DNA of 64,000 bases from the NCBI GenBank assembly GCA_964344565.1, contig CAYFNT010000020.1, positions 1 through 64,000 on the forward strand. The letters run 5' to 3'. Of the stretch, positions 52,601-61,788 are shown one piece after another. The notes beneath the pieces were generated by a model. That model was not told the DNA's origin. It saw nothing but the letters and a program-made list of their open reading frames with translations, and made no database searches. The DNA is from JACNKJ01 sp964344565 (GTDB lineage Bacteria > Krumholzibacteriota > Krumholzibacteriia > JACNKJ01). Each line of letters begins with the position of its first letter. The stretch's first letter is position 1. The position numbers and the translations under genes were made by a program.

Positions 52601-52966
52601 AAGGTCGCCGCGGTGGACTTCGCCGGCAACGAGAGCGATCCGGCCTCACCGGACGAGATCACCGACGGACCTGAAGGCGCACTACCGGCAAGTTTCGCCC
52701 TGCACCAGAACAACCCGAATCCCTTCAATCCTGCGACCAGCATCCGCTTCGACCTGCCAAGGGCCGGCGATGTTCGTCTGGAGATCTTCGACGTGTCGGG
52801 GCGCAGAATCGCGATTCTGGCCGAGGGGCGCCGCGAAGCGGGGCGTCACGAGGTTCTTTGGCGGGGCGGGGACGAGCGCGGTAGGCCGGCCAGCTCGGGC
52901 GTCTACTTCTACAAGCTCACCGCTCCCGGCTACAGCGAGACCAAGCGCATGCTCTTGCTGAAGTAG
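49634..52966 (+). CDS. Large secreted beta-helix/FG-GAP protein with FlgD-like sorting domain
   Basis: This 1110-residue protein has a signal peptide (ending LSYA), a right-handed beta-helix region (about 25-260; IRDCAFVDC and similar coils), an Ig-like domain (about 265-350), seven FG-GAP/VCBS repeats (about 370-690) each with a Ca2+-binding loop such as WGDYDGDGDLD, DYDQDGDLD or DFDSDGDLD, then Fn3-like domains, and a C-terminal FlgD-like sorting module (NNPNPFNPATSIRFDL...GVYFYKLTAPG...MLLLK). Seven FG-GAP units suggest a seven-bladed propeller. It is probably exported to the cell surface. It is monocistronic, with its own promoter and terminator. Confidence 0.85.
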   Translation: MRPIRALLALAFLPLLSYATTIHVPGDEPTISAGLGLAASGDTVLVACGSYGETYLNIPSGVVLRSEDGAECTILGDIGWGPIIETYNSGPGTVIDGFTFLDGVGDGTPGGVVLSNSQVEIRDCAFVDCVPGLSIDSGSTVDLISSTFYGCEGGGAPASGVQVIGNSTLAADNTIIAFGLYNQAVHVEAGSSAAFTCSDIFGNAGGDWTGAIAGQLGVDGNLSVDPVFCDAGAGDLSLEENSPLADAPGCGLMGAFDVGCAFIECSLDPDSLTFEYWVAGDPVEGTFTLTNDDPVHDLVGTLSWSGAEFDVMPTAYDLAPGASQEFTVTFTPADQVDDVVAIQTGALCGDLICISSYIAPFTDIEAGLQKVYDSGAAWGDYDGDGDLDLAITGNTGSAYFSDIYRNDAGTFVPLAAGISPDHRSALDWVDYDQDGDLDLFKSGPSTAAKLYRNDAGSFVEVDTGATLPAVSDPCPAWGDYDADGDLDLLHVGQSFCSLYRNDEGLFALDQSFYGFEYPSAEWADPDQDGDLDFFLVGSGYIVIYLNEDAEFTYQMITYYGFNSSSADWGDYDADGDLDILVVDGIYSRIWRNDGDGWAYIDNMLPKLYYSDASWGDFDSDGDLDVLVAGWTGSVYTTQILRNEAGVFEDIEAGLPPLHRGAMDWGDYDGDGDLDILATGSNGTSQAYILRNDTFTTNTPPTAPNVLAQDFADGMFLLEWTSASDLETPVLGLSYNLRVGTTPGGSEIRPPMSLPSGRRLIPERGQADQNTSWPLELAFGENYYWSVQCVDGGFEGSPFSEERVISTSGTLVSIEDVTGDQGRNLRLTWERSPWDAPDDGIDVTGYEVHRRQDGRAAGWDFLTWVPAHGDSIYDYVAPTLCDSTAEEGICWSVFMVRATTPDPFVFVDSPPDSGYSIDNLAPSVPSGFLLAYGGTGGNSLSWDECPDEDFDFFNVYRDTDPEFEPSEESRVHQTTGTTWEDASGTPAHFYKVAAVDFAGNESDPASPDEITDGPEGALPASFALHQNNPNPFNPATSIRFDLPRAGDVRLEIFDVSGRRIAILAEGRREAGRHEVLWRGGDERGRPASSGVYFYKLTAPGYSETKRMLLLK

Positions 52967-52991
52967 GCAAATCCCACGAGGCTCCGACTAG

Positions 52992-53020
52992 GGCGCCGGA
53001 GAGCTTCCGGCGCCTTTTTT
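52992..53020 (+). terminator. Rho-independent terminator after the FG-GAP protein
   Basis: GGCGCCGGA-GAGCT-TCCGGCGCC is a perfect 9-bp stem followed by six T residues. Confidence 0.95.
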
Positions 53021-53036
53021 CCTGCTTCGGCCCACC

Positions 53037-53065
53037 TTGACAGGACGCGCCTGGCCATATAAAAC
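53037..53065 (+). promoter_or_regulatory. Predicted promoter of the MalK-type gene
   Basis: A consensus TTGACA (53037-53042) is followed 17 bases later by TAAAAC (53060-53065), within TATAAAAC. The ATG lies 31 bases further on. Confidence 0.65.
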
Positions 53066-53095
53066 TGTCCTGATTCAAACGACTTAGGGGACACA

Positions 53096-54196
<1,101 letters not shown>

Positions 54197-54212
54197 CTTT
54201 TGGCTCTTAGCT

Positions 54213-54258
54213 CTTGGCTACTGGCCAGAAATGGGCGAGATTTCGGCAGGTAGCCAAG
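54213..54258. repeat. Palindromic intergenic element
   Basis: CTTGGCTAC (54213-54221) and GTAGCCAAG (54250-54258) are inverted repeats within a stretch of tandem TTGGCT/AGCTC words (54197-54300). It may be another REP-like element. Confidence 0.4.
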
Positions 54259-54301
54259 GGCCAGCTGCCATTGGCTCGAAGCTGAAGGCTGGTAGCAATC
54301 C

Positions 54302-55258
54302 ATGTCGCTCACTCTCGGCATCGACATCGGCGGAACCAACGTCAAGGGCGTGCTCCTGCATTCCTCCGGGCAATGCCTGGCACGCCGCCGCTGGAAGACC
54401 GCGGACTTCGGCGAAGGCCGCGAGATTCCCGCCAATCTGGCCGAGGCCATCACCGAATTCCTTTCCAGGAAGAAGCTGACACCGGGCAATCTGCTGGGCG
54501 TGGGCATCGCCTCGGCGGGGCTCATCGCGGACGACGTGGTGAAGACCTCTCCCAATCTTCCGCACTGGGAAAACGTGAAGCTCGCCGAGGGCCTGCGCCG
54601 CCGCCTGGGCAAGCGCGTGCTGCTGGAGAACGACGTGAACGCCCTGGCCTTCGGCGAGTGGAAGCTCGGGGCCGGCAAGGGCGCGAGCAGCATGATCTGC
54701 CTGGCCCTGGGCACCGGAGTGGGCGGGGGACTCATCCTCGACGGACATCTCTATAAAGGAAGCCAGGGTCTCGGGGCCGAGCTGGGGCACATGAGCATCG
54801 ATCATGGGGGCCGTCCCTGCCTCTGCGGATCCTTCGGCTGCCTGGAGACCTATGCCGGCGCACGGGCCCTACGCCAGAGCGCCGAAGGAGCCTTGGCCCG
54901 GGGGGAAGCCGGCGCCGCGAGTCTGGCCAGATTCCTGGGCAAGCATCCGGCGGATCCCGAACGCTTGCATGCCGCGGCCAAGGCCGGCAAGACCCTCGCC
55001 GTCAGGCTCTTCGAGGAGGCGGGACGCGCTCTCGGCGTGGCCGTGGCCAACCTCGTCAACGGTTTGAACCCCGACCTCTTCGTGCTGGCGGGCGGCGTAT
55101 CCAGCGCGGGGAAGTTCATCCTGGAACCTGCGCTCGCCGAGGCCCGTAGCCGAATCATGAATCCCAAGGAACAGAAGCTGAAGATCCGTTTGCGAAGCCT
55201 GGGCGATGACGGCGCCAGTCTGGGAGCAGCCCTCCTGGCCCGGGAACCCCGCGCATGA
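54302..55258 (+). CDS. ROK-family glucokinase/sugar kinase
   Basis: This 318-residue kinase has the N-terminal phosphate-binding GIDIGGTNVKGVLL, ENDVNALAFGEW with the catalytic Asp, and the ROK zinc motif with Cys in PCLCGSFGCLETYAG preceded by LGHMSI. The reaction is ATP- or polyphosphate-dependent phosphorylation of glucose or a related hexose. It overlaps the LptD gene as ATGA, which is an odd pairing. It is placed just downstream of the MalK-type ATPase. Confidence 0.9.
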   Translation: MSLTLGIDIGGTNVKGVLLHSSGQCLARRRWKTADFGEGREIPANLAEAITEFLSRKKLTPGNLLGVGIASAGLIADDVVKTSPNLPHWENVKLAEGLRRRLGKRVLLENDVNALAFGEWKLGAGKGASSMICLALGTGVGGGLILDGHLYKGSQGLGAELGHMSIDHGGRPCLCGSFGCLETYAGARALRQSAEGALARGEAGAASLARFLGKHPADPERLHAAAKAGKTLAVRLFEEAGRALGVAVANLVNGLNPDLFVLAGGVSSAGKFILEPALAEARSRIMNPKEQKLKIRLRSLGDDGASLGAALLAREPRA

Positions 55259-58200
55259 GACGCCTGGCGCTGCTGCTCGTCCTGGCCCTCCTGGCCGGGT
55301 GCATTCCCGGCAGGATAGTGCAGGAAGAGCGGGCGCCGCGCCCGGCGAGTCCCGACAGCGCCGACACCGAAGAAGAGCTTCAGCCTCCCGAGGCGGCCGA
55401 AGAGGATCCCGAGCTTCCCGAGGAACTTGCGCCGGTCATCGAGGTGCCCGACGACGAGGATGATCCACCTCCGGACGAAGAACTGCTGCGGGAGCGCTAC
55501 GTCATCGAGGGCAGCTCCAGCGCCCTGGTGCGCGAGGGCGATCCGCGGATCTCCGAGATCCTCGACGTCTACGGCCAGAGCGATTCGCTGGAATTCTGGG
55601 GCGACAAGGGCACGCGCACCCAGAGCGACGGCCCTCCCGAGCGCGACGAGATCCGCCTGGTCGGCGACGTGAAGATCATCGATCGCCTGAGCACCATCAC
55701 GGGCGAGATCGGCACCTACAGCCCCATCACTCGCATGGCGGTGATGGAACGCAATGTGGAGATCCTCGACGAGGGCGCGGTCATCCACTGCGGACGCGCG
55801 GCCTGGGACCGTCGTCGCCGGCGCAGCCTGCTCACGGAATCGGTGACCATCGACTACGAGGGCAAGACCATCCTGGCCGACAGCGTGCGCTACGATCAGA
55901 CGAGTCGATTCGCCGAGGCCTATGGGAACGTGGTGGTCATCGATCCCGATTCCGGGACGCGCATCGTGGGCGGCCACGGCAGCTTCGACCTGGAAGGCGA
56001 GATCACCCTGATGGATCGCGAGCCCGTGCTCTTCATGGAGGACGAGGGCGATTCCTCCCGCACCACGGCCCGCGAGATGCGCCACTTCCGCGCCGACAGC
56101 CTCATGGTGGCCGTGGGCGAGGTGCACTACGCCAGCGAGGACATCGACGCCTACGGCGACTCGGCCCTCTTCTTCCAGGCCCACGACCGCATGGATCTCT
56201 TCCAGGATCCCAGGCTCGAATGGAGCGACAACACGCTCAGGGGCGACAGCCTGCACCTCTTCTTCGAGGGCCGCAGTCCGAGCTACATGGAAGTGGTGGG
56301 CAGCGCCATCTACGAGGAGCAGAGCCCCGACAGCGCCTTTTTCGACAACCGGGCCACGCGCATCGAAGGAGAGCGCTTCGACATCTTCTTCGAGGAGGAC
56401 GATCTCAAGGAAGTTCGCGTCACCGGACCGGCCAGGAGCGTCTACACCCCCGACCTCGAGCCCGGCGAGGCTGCGCAGCTCCACGAAACCCGCGGCGACT
56501 CCATGAACTTCAGCTTCGCGGAGGAGGAGCTCGAGGAGGTGCACGTCATCGGAGCCTCCGAAGGGCAGTCCTGGAGCCTGGACAACTGGGAAGAGGGCTA
56601 CCTCGAGGCCGACAGCCTTCCTCCCGCGCCCTTCCTCGACCGCGCCGGATCCTACAAGTACCGCGCCGAGGACATCCGATTCCGCGTGGCGGACGAGGAG
56701 GTCTTCCTCGTCCGCGGCCCCGCCGAGATCGAGGACGATTTCACCCTGAAGGCCGATTCCATCCACCTGCACACGGGGGACGAATTTCTCACCGCCCTGG
56801 GCAAGCCGGTCTTCCAGGACGGCGAGCAGGAGCTCTACGGCGTGCGCATGGAGTACGATCTGGCCGCCGGCGAGGGCATGGTCTTCGACGGCGTGACCAC
56901 CCTGGGCACGGGATTCTTCTCGGGTCCGCGCATGAAGAAGGTGGGGGACGAGGAGATCAACGTCTCCGAGGCCCTCTACACCACCTGCGATCTGCCGGCG
57001 GATCAGCACAGCGGATTCCACATGAGCCAGGTCAAGGCCGAGGGCGAAAAGGTCTACGCCGCACCCGTGACCCTGAAGATCGGCAAGGTGCCCATCTTCA
57101 CGGTGCCGACCTTCTTCCTCGACCTGAAGAAGGGGCGCCGTTCCGGAGTGCTCATCCCGAATTTCGAGTTCGGCATCAACGCCGAGCGCCAGCGATTCAT
57201 CCGGAACATGGGATACTACTTCGCGCTCAACGACTACACCGACCTGCTCCTGCGAGGTGACTACGTGGAGGACAGTTCGGTGCTGGGCTCGGCCACCTTC
57301 CGCTACAAGCGCCGCTACTGGCGCGGCGGCAGTTTCAACGGAGACTGGCGCTACGACCGCAAGAAGCAGTTCGGGGAGACCGAGGGCGATTCCTGGGGCC
57401 TCTTCGGCAGCCACAGCATGACCCTGGGCGATACGCGCCTCACCGCCAAGGGCGATTACGCCAGCAGCTCCACCCTGCGCGAGATCGACAACTACACGGT
57501 GGATCAGACCATCAACCAGCGACTGAACTCGAGCCTGAACCTGTCCACCAAGCTCTTCGGCTTCATGCCCTTCAGCACGGGTTTCAACATGACCCAGTAC
57601 CTCGGCAAGGAGGACGACGACCCCGATACGGACAATCTGCTGCGCGATGTGAGCACGCCGGTGTCGCTGTCCTGGCCGGGGCTCAGCGTTCCCCTGGGCC
57701 TGGGGCTCAAGCTCACCCTGCCTAGCTTCAAGTACTCGAGGACGTCCAAGACCTACGAGACCCGGAACGTGGTCACCGAGTCGCTGCCCTTCGGCACGAC
57801 CCTTTCGAAGACCTTCAACGTCTTCGGCCTGACCCTGAGGCCCAGCGCCGGCACCTCGATCACCTTCCGGCGGAGCAGCGATCCGGTGAGCGAGACCGTC
57901 TACGTGCCCTTCGGCGAGGGCGAGGGGCCCGACAGCGGCAGCCCCAGCAGTCCCGTGGGCGAGATCGATCCCCTACTCGCGGTGGAGAGCGAATACACCG
58001 AAGGTTGGAAGAGCACCCGCAGCAACACCGCGGGGCTCTCGGCCTCCATCAAATGGTTCGGACTGTTCTATCCCGGCGAGAACATGCCCACGTTGGGTCC
58101 CATCACCGCCATACGCCACACCTTCTCGCCCAGCACGAGTTTCAGCTACTCGGAGAATTTCTCCGAAGGGGTGCGCAGCGTGTCGCGGAGCATGAACATG

Positions 58201-58959
58201 GGGCTCGACCAGAGCCTCGACTTCAAGACGGGCGCCGGCGAGAACGAGAAGAAGTACAACGGCGTGCTGTCCTGGTCGCTCAAGACCTCCCTGAATCCTT
58301 CGCTGTGGCCCGACCAGGATCCCTGGGGCCGCCTTTCCAGCAACCTGCGCCTGAAACCGGGAGGAGGCGTGAGCATCCAGATGAGCCATGCCTGGGATCC
58401 CAATACCTGGGACCTTCAGAGTTCGAATCTCAGCGGTAGCTTCTCCAAGACCCTCACCGTGCGCATTGGATCTTTTCTTGCGAAAGAGGAGCTGGAGGAA
58501 GAGGAAGCCGATGAGATCGAACTTCACCGTCCCGATCGGGACACGGGCGCGGGGGCTGTGCCTCTGGGCATTCCCGGGGGCTTCGGCGGCGGAACCGGTA
58601 GTTTCGGGTCGGGTATGGGGGGCGGCGGCGAACCCGGAGATCTCAGCATCAATACCAGCTTCAGCATGAGCCGCTCGGGATCCGGGCAGCTCAGCCCCAA
58701 TTTGCGATTGAACAGCAGCTTCCAACTCAGCGATAATTGGAGCCTGTCCTGGAGCGGCGACCTTCAGCTGGAGGAAGGCGGATTCGGGACCCAACGCCTC
58801 TCGGTGAGCCGGGACCTCCACTGCTGGGAGGCCCAATTCACGAGCTTGATTTTCCAGGGTGAACCGCAGTATTACTTTCTCATCTTCTTGAGGGAGCACC
58901 CAGAGGTCAAACAGGAATTCGGGAACCGGGGCGTCAGCGGCCAGAGCGGCATCTATTGA
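55255..58959 (+). CDS. lptD: LptD-like LPS translocon barrel with lipobox
   Basis: This 1234-residue protein begins with a lipobox signal (LLAGC, Cys16), then a Pro/Glu-rich linker, an enlarged OstA/LptD N-terminal jelly-roll region (about 95-600; EIGTYSPITRMAVMERNVEILDEG and similar repeats) and a long C-terminal barrel (about 610-1230) ending in FLREHPEVKQEFGNR. LptD inserts LPS in the outer leaflet of the outer membrane. E. coli LptD is ~780 residues with a cleavable, non-lipid signal, so both the length and lipidation are unusual. No LptE gene is adjacent. It overlaps the ROK kinase gene. Confidence 0.85.
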   Translation: MRRLALLLVLALLAGCIPGRIVQEERAPRPASPDSADTEEELQPPEAAEEDPELPEELAPVIEVPDDEDDPPPDEELLRERYVIEGSSSALVREGDPRISEILDVYGQSDSLEFWGDKGTRTQSDGPPERDEIRLVGDVKIIDRLSTITGEIGTYSPITRMAVMERNVEILDEGAVIHCGRAAWDRRRRRSLLTESVTIDYEGKTILADSVRYDQTSRFAEAYGNVVVIDPDSGTRIVGGHGSFDLEGEITLMDREPVLFMEDEGDSSRTTAREMRHFRADSLMVAVGEVHYASEDIDAYGDSALFFQAHDRMDLFQDPRLEWSDNTLRGDSLHLFFEGRSPSYMEVVGSAIYEEQSPDSAFFDNRATRIEGERFDIFFEEDDLKEVRVTGPARSVYTPDLEPGEAAQLHETRGDSMNFSFAEEELEEVHVIGASEGQSWSLDNWEEGYLEADSLPPAPFLDRAGSYKYRAEDIRFRVADEEVFLVRGPAEIEDDFTLKADSIHLHTGDEFLTALGKPVFQDGEQELYGVRMEYDLAAGEGMVFDGVTTLGTGFFSGPRMKKVGDEEINVSEALYTTCDLPADQHSGFHMSQVKAEGEKVYAAPVTLKIGKVPIFTVPTFFLDLKKGRRSGVLIPNFEFGINAERQRFIRNMGYYFALNDYTDLLLRGDYVEDSSVLGSATFRYKRRYWRGGSFNGDWRYDRKKQFGETEGDSWGLFGSHSMTLGDTRLTAKGDYASSSTLREIDNYTVDQTINQRLNSSLNLSTKLFGFMPFSTGFNMTQYLGKEDDDPDTDNLLRDVSTPVSLSWPGLSVPLGLGLKLTLPSFKYSRTSKTYETRNVVTESLPFGTTLSKTFNVFGLTLRPSAGTSITFRRSSDPVSETVYVPFGEGEGPDSGSPSSPVGEIDPLLAVESEYTEGWKSTRSNTAGLSASIKWFGLFYPGENMPTLGPITAIRHTFSPSTSFSYSENFSEGVRSVSRSMNMGLDQSLDFKTGAGENEKKYNGVLSWSLKTSLNPSLWPDQDPWGRLSSNLRLKPGGGVSIQMSHAWDPNTWDLQSSNLSGSFSKTLTVRIGSFLAKEELEEEEADEIELHRPDRDTGAGAVPLGIPGGFGGGTGSFGSGMGGGGEPGDLSINTSFSMSRSGSGQLSPNLRLNSSFQLSDNWSLSWSGDLQLEEGGFGTQRLSVSRDLHCWEAQFTSLIFQGEPQYYFLIFLREHPEVKQEFGNRGVSGQSGIY

Positions 58960-59000
58960 CGCCGGTCCTTCCGAACCATGACGCGTATTCAGGAGGAAAC

Positions 59001-59294
59001 ATGACCAAAGCCGATCTCATCGCCAAGCTGGCCGAGGAATGCGAACTGAGCCAGAAGGATTCGCGGGGAATCGTCGAGGCGCTTTTCGGGACGGAGCCCC
59101 GTTCCGGCATCATCGCCAACGCCCTGGAATCCGGTGACAAGGTGCAGATTACCGGCTTCGGAACTTTCGAAATCCGAGATCGTAAAGCCCGGACCGGCCG
59201 GAATCCCCGTACGGGCGAGACCATCCAGATCGCCGCGTCCCGGGTTCCCGCCTTTTCCGCGGGCAAGGCCTTCAAAGACCGCTATTCCGCGTAA
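59001..59294 (+). CDS. HU/IHF-family DNA-binding protein
   Basis: This 97-residue nucleoid protein has TKADLIAKLAEECELSQKDS, the GFGTFEIRDRKARTGRNPRTGE DNA-binding arm and PAFSAGKAFKDRY. The start is ATG 59001 with AGGAGGAA seven bases upstream. It is followed by the selenoprotein candidate. Confidence 0.95.
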   Translation: MTKADLIAKLAEECELSQKDSRGIVEALFGTEPRSGIIANALESGDKVQITGFGTFEIRDRKARTGRNPRTGETIQIAASRVPAFSAGKAFKDRYSA

Positions 59295-59310
59295 CACAAC
59301 GGAGCAGGAA

Positions 59311-60651
59311 ATGCGAAAGACCAGCATCGCAGGGGGGACCTTGTCTCTCTTGCTTCTCCTCGCCGGACTGATCATGACGGTCCAGCCCCTTCTCGCCGAT
59401 TCGGTAACCTATCTCTATGAGACGAGGGCGGTGGGTGAACTCGAACCCTGTGGTTGAAAAACCAAGCAGAAAGGCGGGATCGCCCGGAGGGCGCTCCTCA
59501 TGGACAAGGTTCGCAGCGAAACCGACCACGTGCTCGTACTGAACGGCGGCGACAACATCAGCGGGAAGAACGACACGGAATGGCTACGCCAGTCCTACTT
59601 CCTCATGGACATCCTCACCGAGATCGGCATGGACGCGGTGGCCCTGCAGGGCACCGACCTGCGTATCGGCCTGGAAGACCTGAAGACCTACGAGGCGTCG
59701 GGGCTTCCCCTTCTCTGCGCCAACCTTCTGGATGAAGAGGGCAACAGCCCCTTCCCCGGATGGAAGACCTTCCAGTTGGGGGATGAGAAGGTGGGCGTTC
59801 TCGCGGTCACCGACGAGGCTGCCCAACGGGGCGGCTTCATGCCCGAGGGATATCACTGGGGCGACATCGACGAGGCCATCGACAAGGGCCTGGCCGAACT
59901 GCGGGCCGAGAACTGCGATCAGATCGTGCTCATGTACGGCGGACGCCGCAACAACGCCGTGGCGAAGGCCGAAGAGCTCCAGGGCGTGGATCTGGTCTAC
60001 TACGGCAACAGCAGCAGCAGCCTGAAGACGCCCATCGTCACCGACGACGGCGCTCGGGTGCTGGTGGCCGGCAACCGCGGCAAGGATCTGGGCGAAATCA
60101 CCCTCTCGCGCCTTGCCGACGGCAGCGTCGACTTCTCCGACTTCAAGATCCACGAGCTGGACGAGGCCTATCCGGACGATCCCGAGATCCAGACCCGGGT
60201 GGACAACTTCCTCGAGGAGGCCAAGGAGCGGAAGAAGCGGGAAAAGCTCATCAAGGAGCTGGCCCGGAAGCACAGCGAGAACGAGAGCACCGAGGCTTTC
60301 ACGGGCACGGAGACCTGCAAACGCTGTCACATCCGTGAGTTCGAGATCTGGGCCGACAATCCCCATGCCCACGCCATGGTCAGCCTGGAAAACGAGTTCG
60401 AGGAGAACAATCCCGAATGCATCGGCTGCCACGTGACCGGCTGGGAGATGCCCGGCGGATACGGTATGGACCAGCGCAACAATCAGATGCTCGCCTCGGT
60501 GCAGTGCGAGGCCTGTCACGGATACGGGACCACCCACGACCGCAATGGAGCCATCATGAGCGAGGCTCGCAACTCCTGCACCCGTTGTCACGATGCGGAG
60601 TTCAGCCCCGATTTCGAGTTCAGCGACTACTGGGCCAGGATCGCCCATTGA
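59311..60651 (+). CDS. Candidate selenocysteine-containing tetrahaem cytochrome, metallophosphatase-like
   Basis: Read through the in-frame TGA at 59455-59457, the frame is continuous for 446 residues. The N-terminus is a signal peptide (to about residue 30), followed by VTYLYETRAVGELEPCG-U-KTKQKGGIARR, matching the EPCGC...QxGG-ARR motif of exported multihaem metallophosphatase-like proteins, with Sec49 in place of the second Cys. A calcineurin-like body follows (LVLNGGDNIS), then four CxxCH haem sites (CKRCH, CIGCH, CEACH, CTRCH) in residues ~335-430. A SECIS-like hairpin lies 20 bases after the UGA. The start is ATG 59311 with GGAG upstream. If it is not recoded, it would be a 48-residue fragment followed by a second frame that begins at 59500. 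I recall that an NCBI-named family, ExtKL, contains both Sec and Cys forms. Confidence 0.8.
59477..59497 (+). promoter_or_regulatory. SECIS-like hairpin after the in-frame UGA
   Basis: GGA-T-CGCCC pairs with GGGCG-C-TCC around a GGA loop (59486-59488). The loop lies 28 bases after the UGA and begins with G, which fits the published rules for bacterial SECIS elements (apical loop 16-37 bases downstream, G among the first two loop bases). Confidence 0.65.
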
Positions 60652-61340
60652 AGAATTGGAAACCTGGCGCTGCGATTCTCATCGCAACGGTCGCAACGCT
60701 ACTGAACATCAGCCCGGGACGAGGGGATTCGAACCTCCGTCCCGGGCTTTTCGCGTCCTGGCGCATCGAACTGCTGGCCGAAGGCAAGCGCAGCGAGGAA
60801 CGTTTCGCGGTCACCGTGGGAGAGGAGGTCGAAGAGAATCTTTGGCGCCTTGAAGTCGAGCAGGGAGAAGGGGGAGCGCGCTACGAGATTCTCTATCGAA
60901 GCGGAGGAGATCGCGCCGCCTTCGACCGCGAACGCATCGCAAAAGTGAGCAAACTACAGGACGGCCAGTGGCGACGCGTGGACGCGAGCGAACTTTCCCT
61001 GCTCGATCGTGTGCACGAGATGGAAACGAGTCTCGCCCAAGCCGAGGAGTTGGGCGATACCCTGGTCGCCGTCGGAGGCGCATCCACCATGGCCTGTCGT
61101 CGTTTGAGACTGGAAAACGAAGGCGAAACGGTGCAGGAGGGCGAGGCCGTTCGGCTTCGAACTCACTGGAGGGTCTCCGGCGAAGTGTGGGTATCTCCGG
61201 AAGTTCCGTTGGGCGCTTGGGTGCGCTACCGCGAAGAACGCATCACGAAAAAGTTTTCGGAGTTCTCCGGTCAGGTTTTCGAGGGCGAAACGCAAACGAG
61301 CGTGACCGAGTGGACGCTCGAAACTTTGCGGCTTCCCTGA
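60648..61340 (+). CDS. Secreted protein of unknown function
   Basis: This 230-residue protein starts with TTG 60648 overlapping the tetrahaem gene stop (TTGA). It has a signal peptide (KNWKPGAAILIATVATLLNISPGRG) and a beta-rich mature part: RIELLAEGKRSEERFAVTVGEEVEENLWRLEVEQ..., RYEILYRSGGD, TMACRRLRLENEG..., WVSPEVPLGAWVRYREE. One Cys is present. It may be a partner of the cytochrome, but I do not recognise a family. Confidence 0.65.
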   Translation: MKNWKPGAAILIATVATLLNISPGRGDSNLRPGLFASWRIELLAEGKRSEERFAVTVGEEVEENLWRLEVEQGEGGARYEILYRSGGDRAAFDRERIAKVSKLQDGQWRRVDASELSLLDRVHEMETSLAQAEELGDTLVAVGGASTMACRRLRLENEGETVQEGEAVRLRTHWRVSGEVWVSPEVPLGAWVRYREERITKKFSEFSGQVFEGETQTSVTEWTLETLRLP

Positions 61341-61354
61341 GCGCAATCGCGCAG

Positions 61355-61372
61355 AGCGCGTCCAGACGCGCT
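61355..61372 (+). terminator. Hairpin after the secreted protein gene
   Basis: AGCGCGT-CCAG-ACGCGCT forms a 7-bp stem 15 bases after the stop codon. No T-tract follows, so it is a weak terminator candidate. Confidence 0.35.
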
Positions 61373-61399
61373 GAAATGCACTTCCCTTTCACTAGACCA

Positions 61400-61428
61400 T
61401 TGACATTGGTATTGCCATGCGATAACGT
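61400..61428 (+). promoter_or_regulatory. Possible promoter of the zinc-ribbon genes
   Basis: TTGACA (61400-61405) is followed 17 bases later by TAACGT (61423-61428). Confidence 0.45.
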
Positions 61429-61547
61429 GGCACCATATCTGGGGCTTTTCGGAGGCTGAATTGTCCGGACCTACAATATCTGGCGTTGGCTTTCGGAGAG
61501 TCCCGGAGAAAAATGGTGAGAGAAACCGTTTTGAAAGGGTGAGAGAA

Positions 61548-61760
61548 ATGGCTGAATCTGATCCCGCAGGGACAGGCTCGGGGATTTTGGTTCGGGACGT
61601 GGACTCAAGCACGAAATATGTAAAATACCATCGGCTCCACGCGATCGCAGAACGCGAGGGTCGGATTGACGGCAAGTATCGCTGCCCGGTTTGCGGCATG
61701 CGATACTTGGTTTTCGATGAGGCCGATGTCTGCTGCAAGAACGAGCTCCCAGAGAAGTAG
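61548..61760 (+). CDS. Small zinc-ribbon protein
   Basis: This 70-residue protein, ATG 61548 after GAGAG, has a ligand set CPVCGM...VCC in its second half, as in a one-half zinc ribbon, preceded by a KYHRLHAIAEREGRIDGKYR helix. TTG 61461 would give a longer form. Small size and context suggest a transcription or translation accessory factor. Function unknown. Confidence 0.5.
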   Translation: MAESDPAGTGSGILVRDVDSSTKYVKYHRLHAIAEREGRIDGKYRCPVCGMRYLVFDEADVCCKNELPEK

Positions 61761-61788
61761 AGCGAAGAGGAACGAACGGGCAACCTCC

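Noticed and set aside
59458..60651. Treating the tetrahaem gene as a normal short gene beginning at ATG 59500 with an unrelated small upstream gene
   Set aside because: The two pieces are in the same frame, the motif continues directly across the TGA, and the upstream part supplies the signal peptide that a cytochrome c needs.
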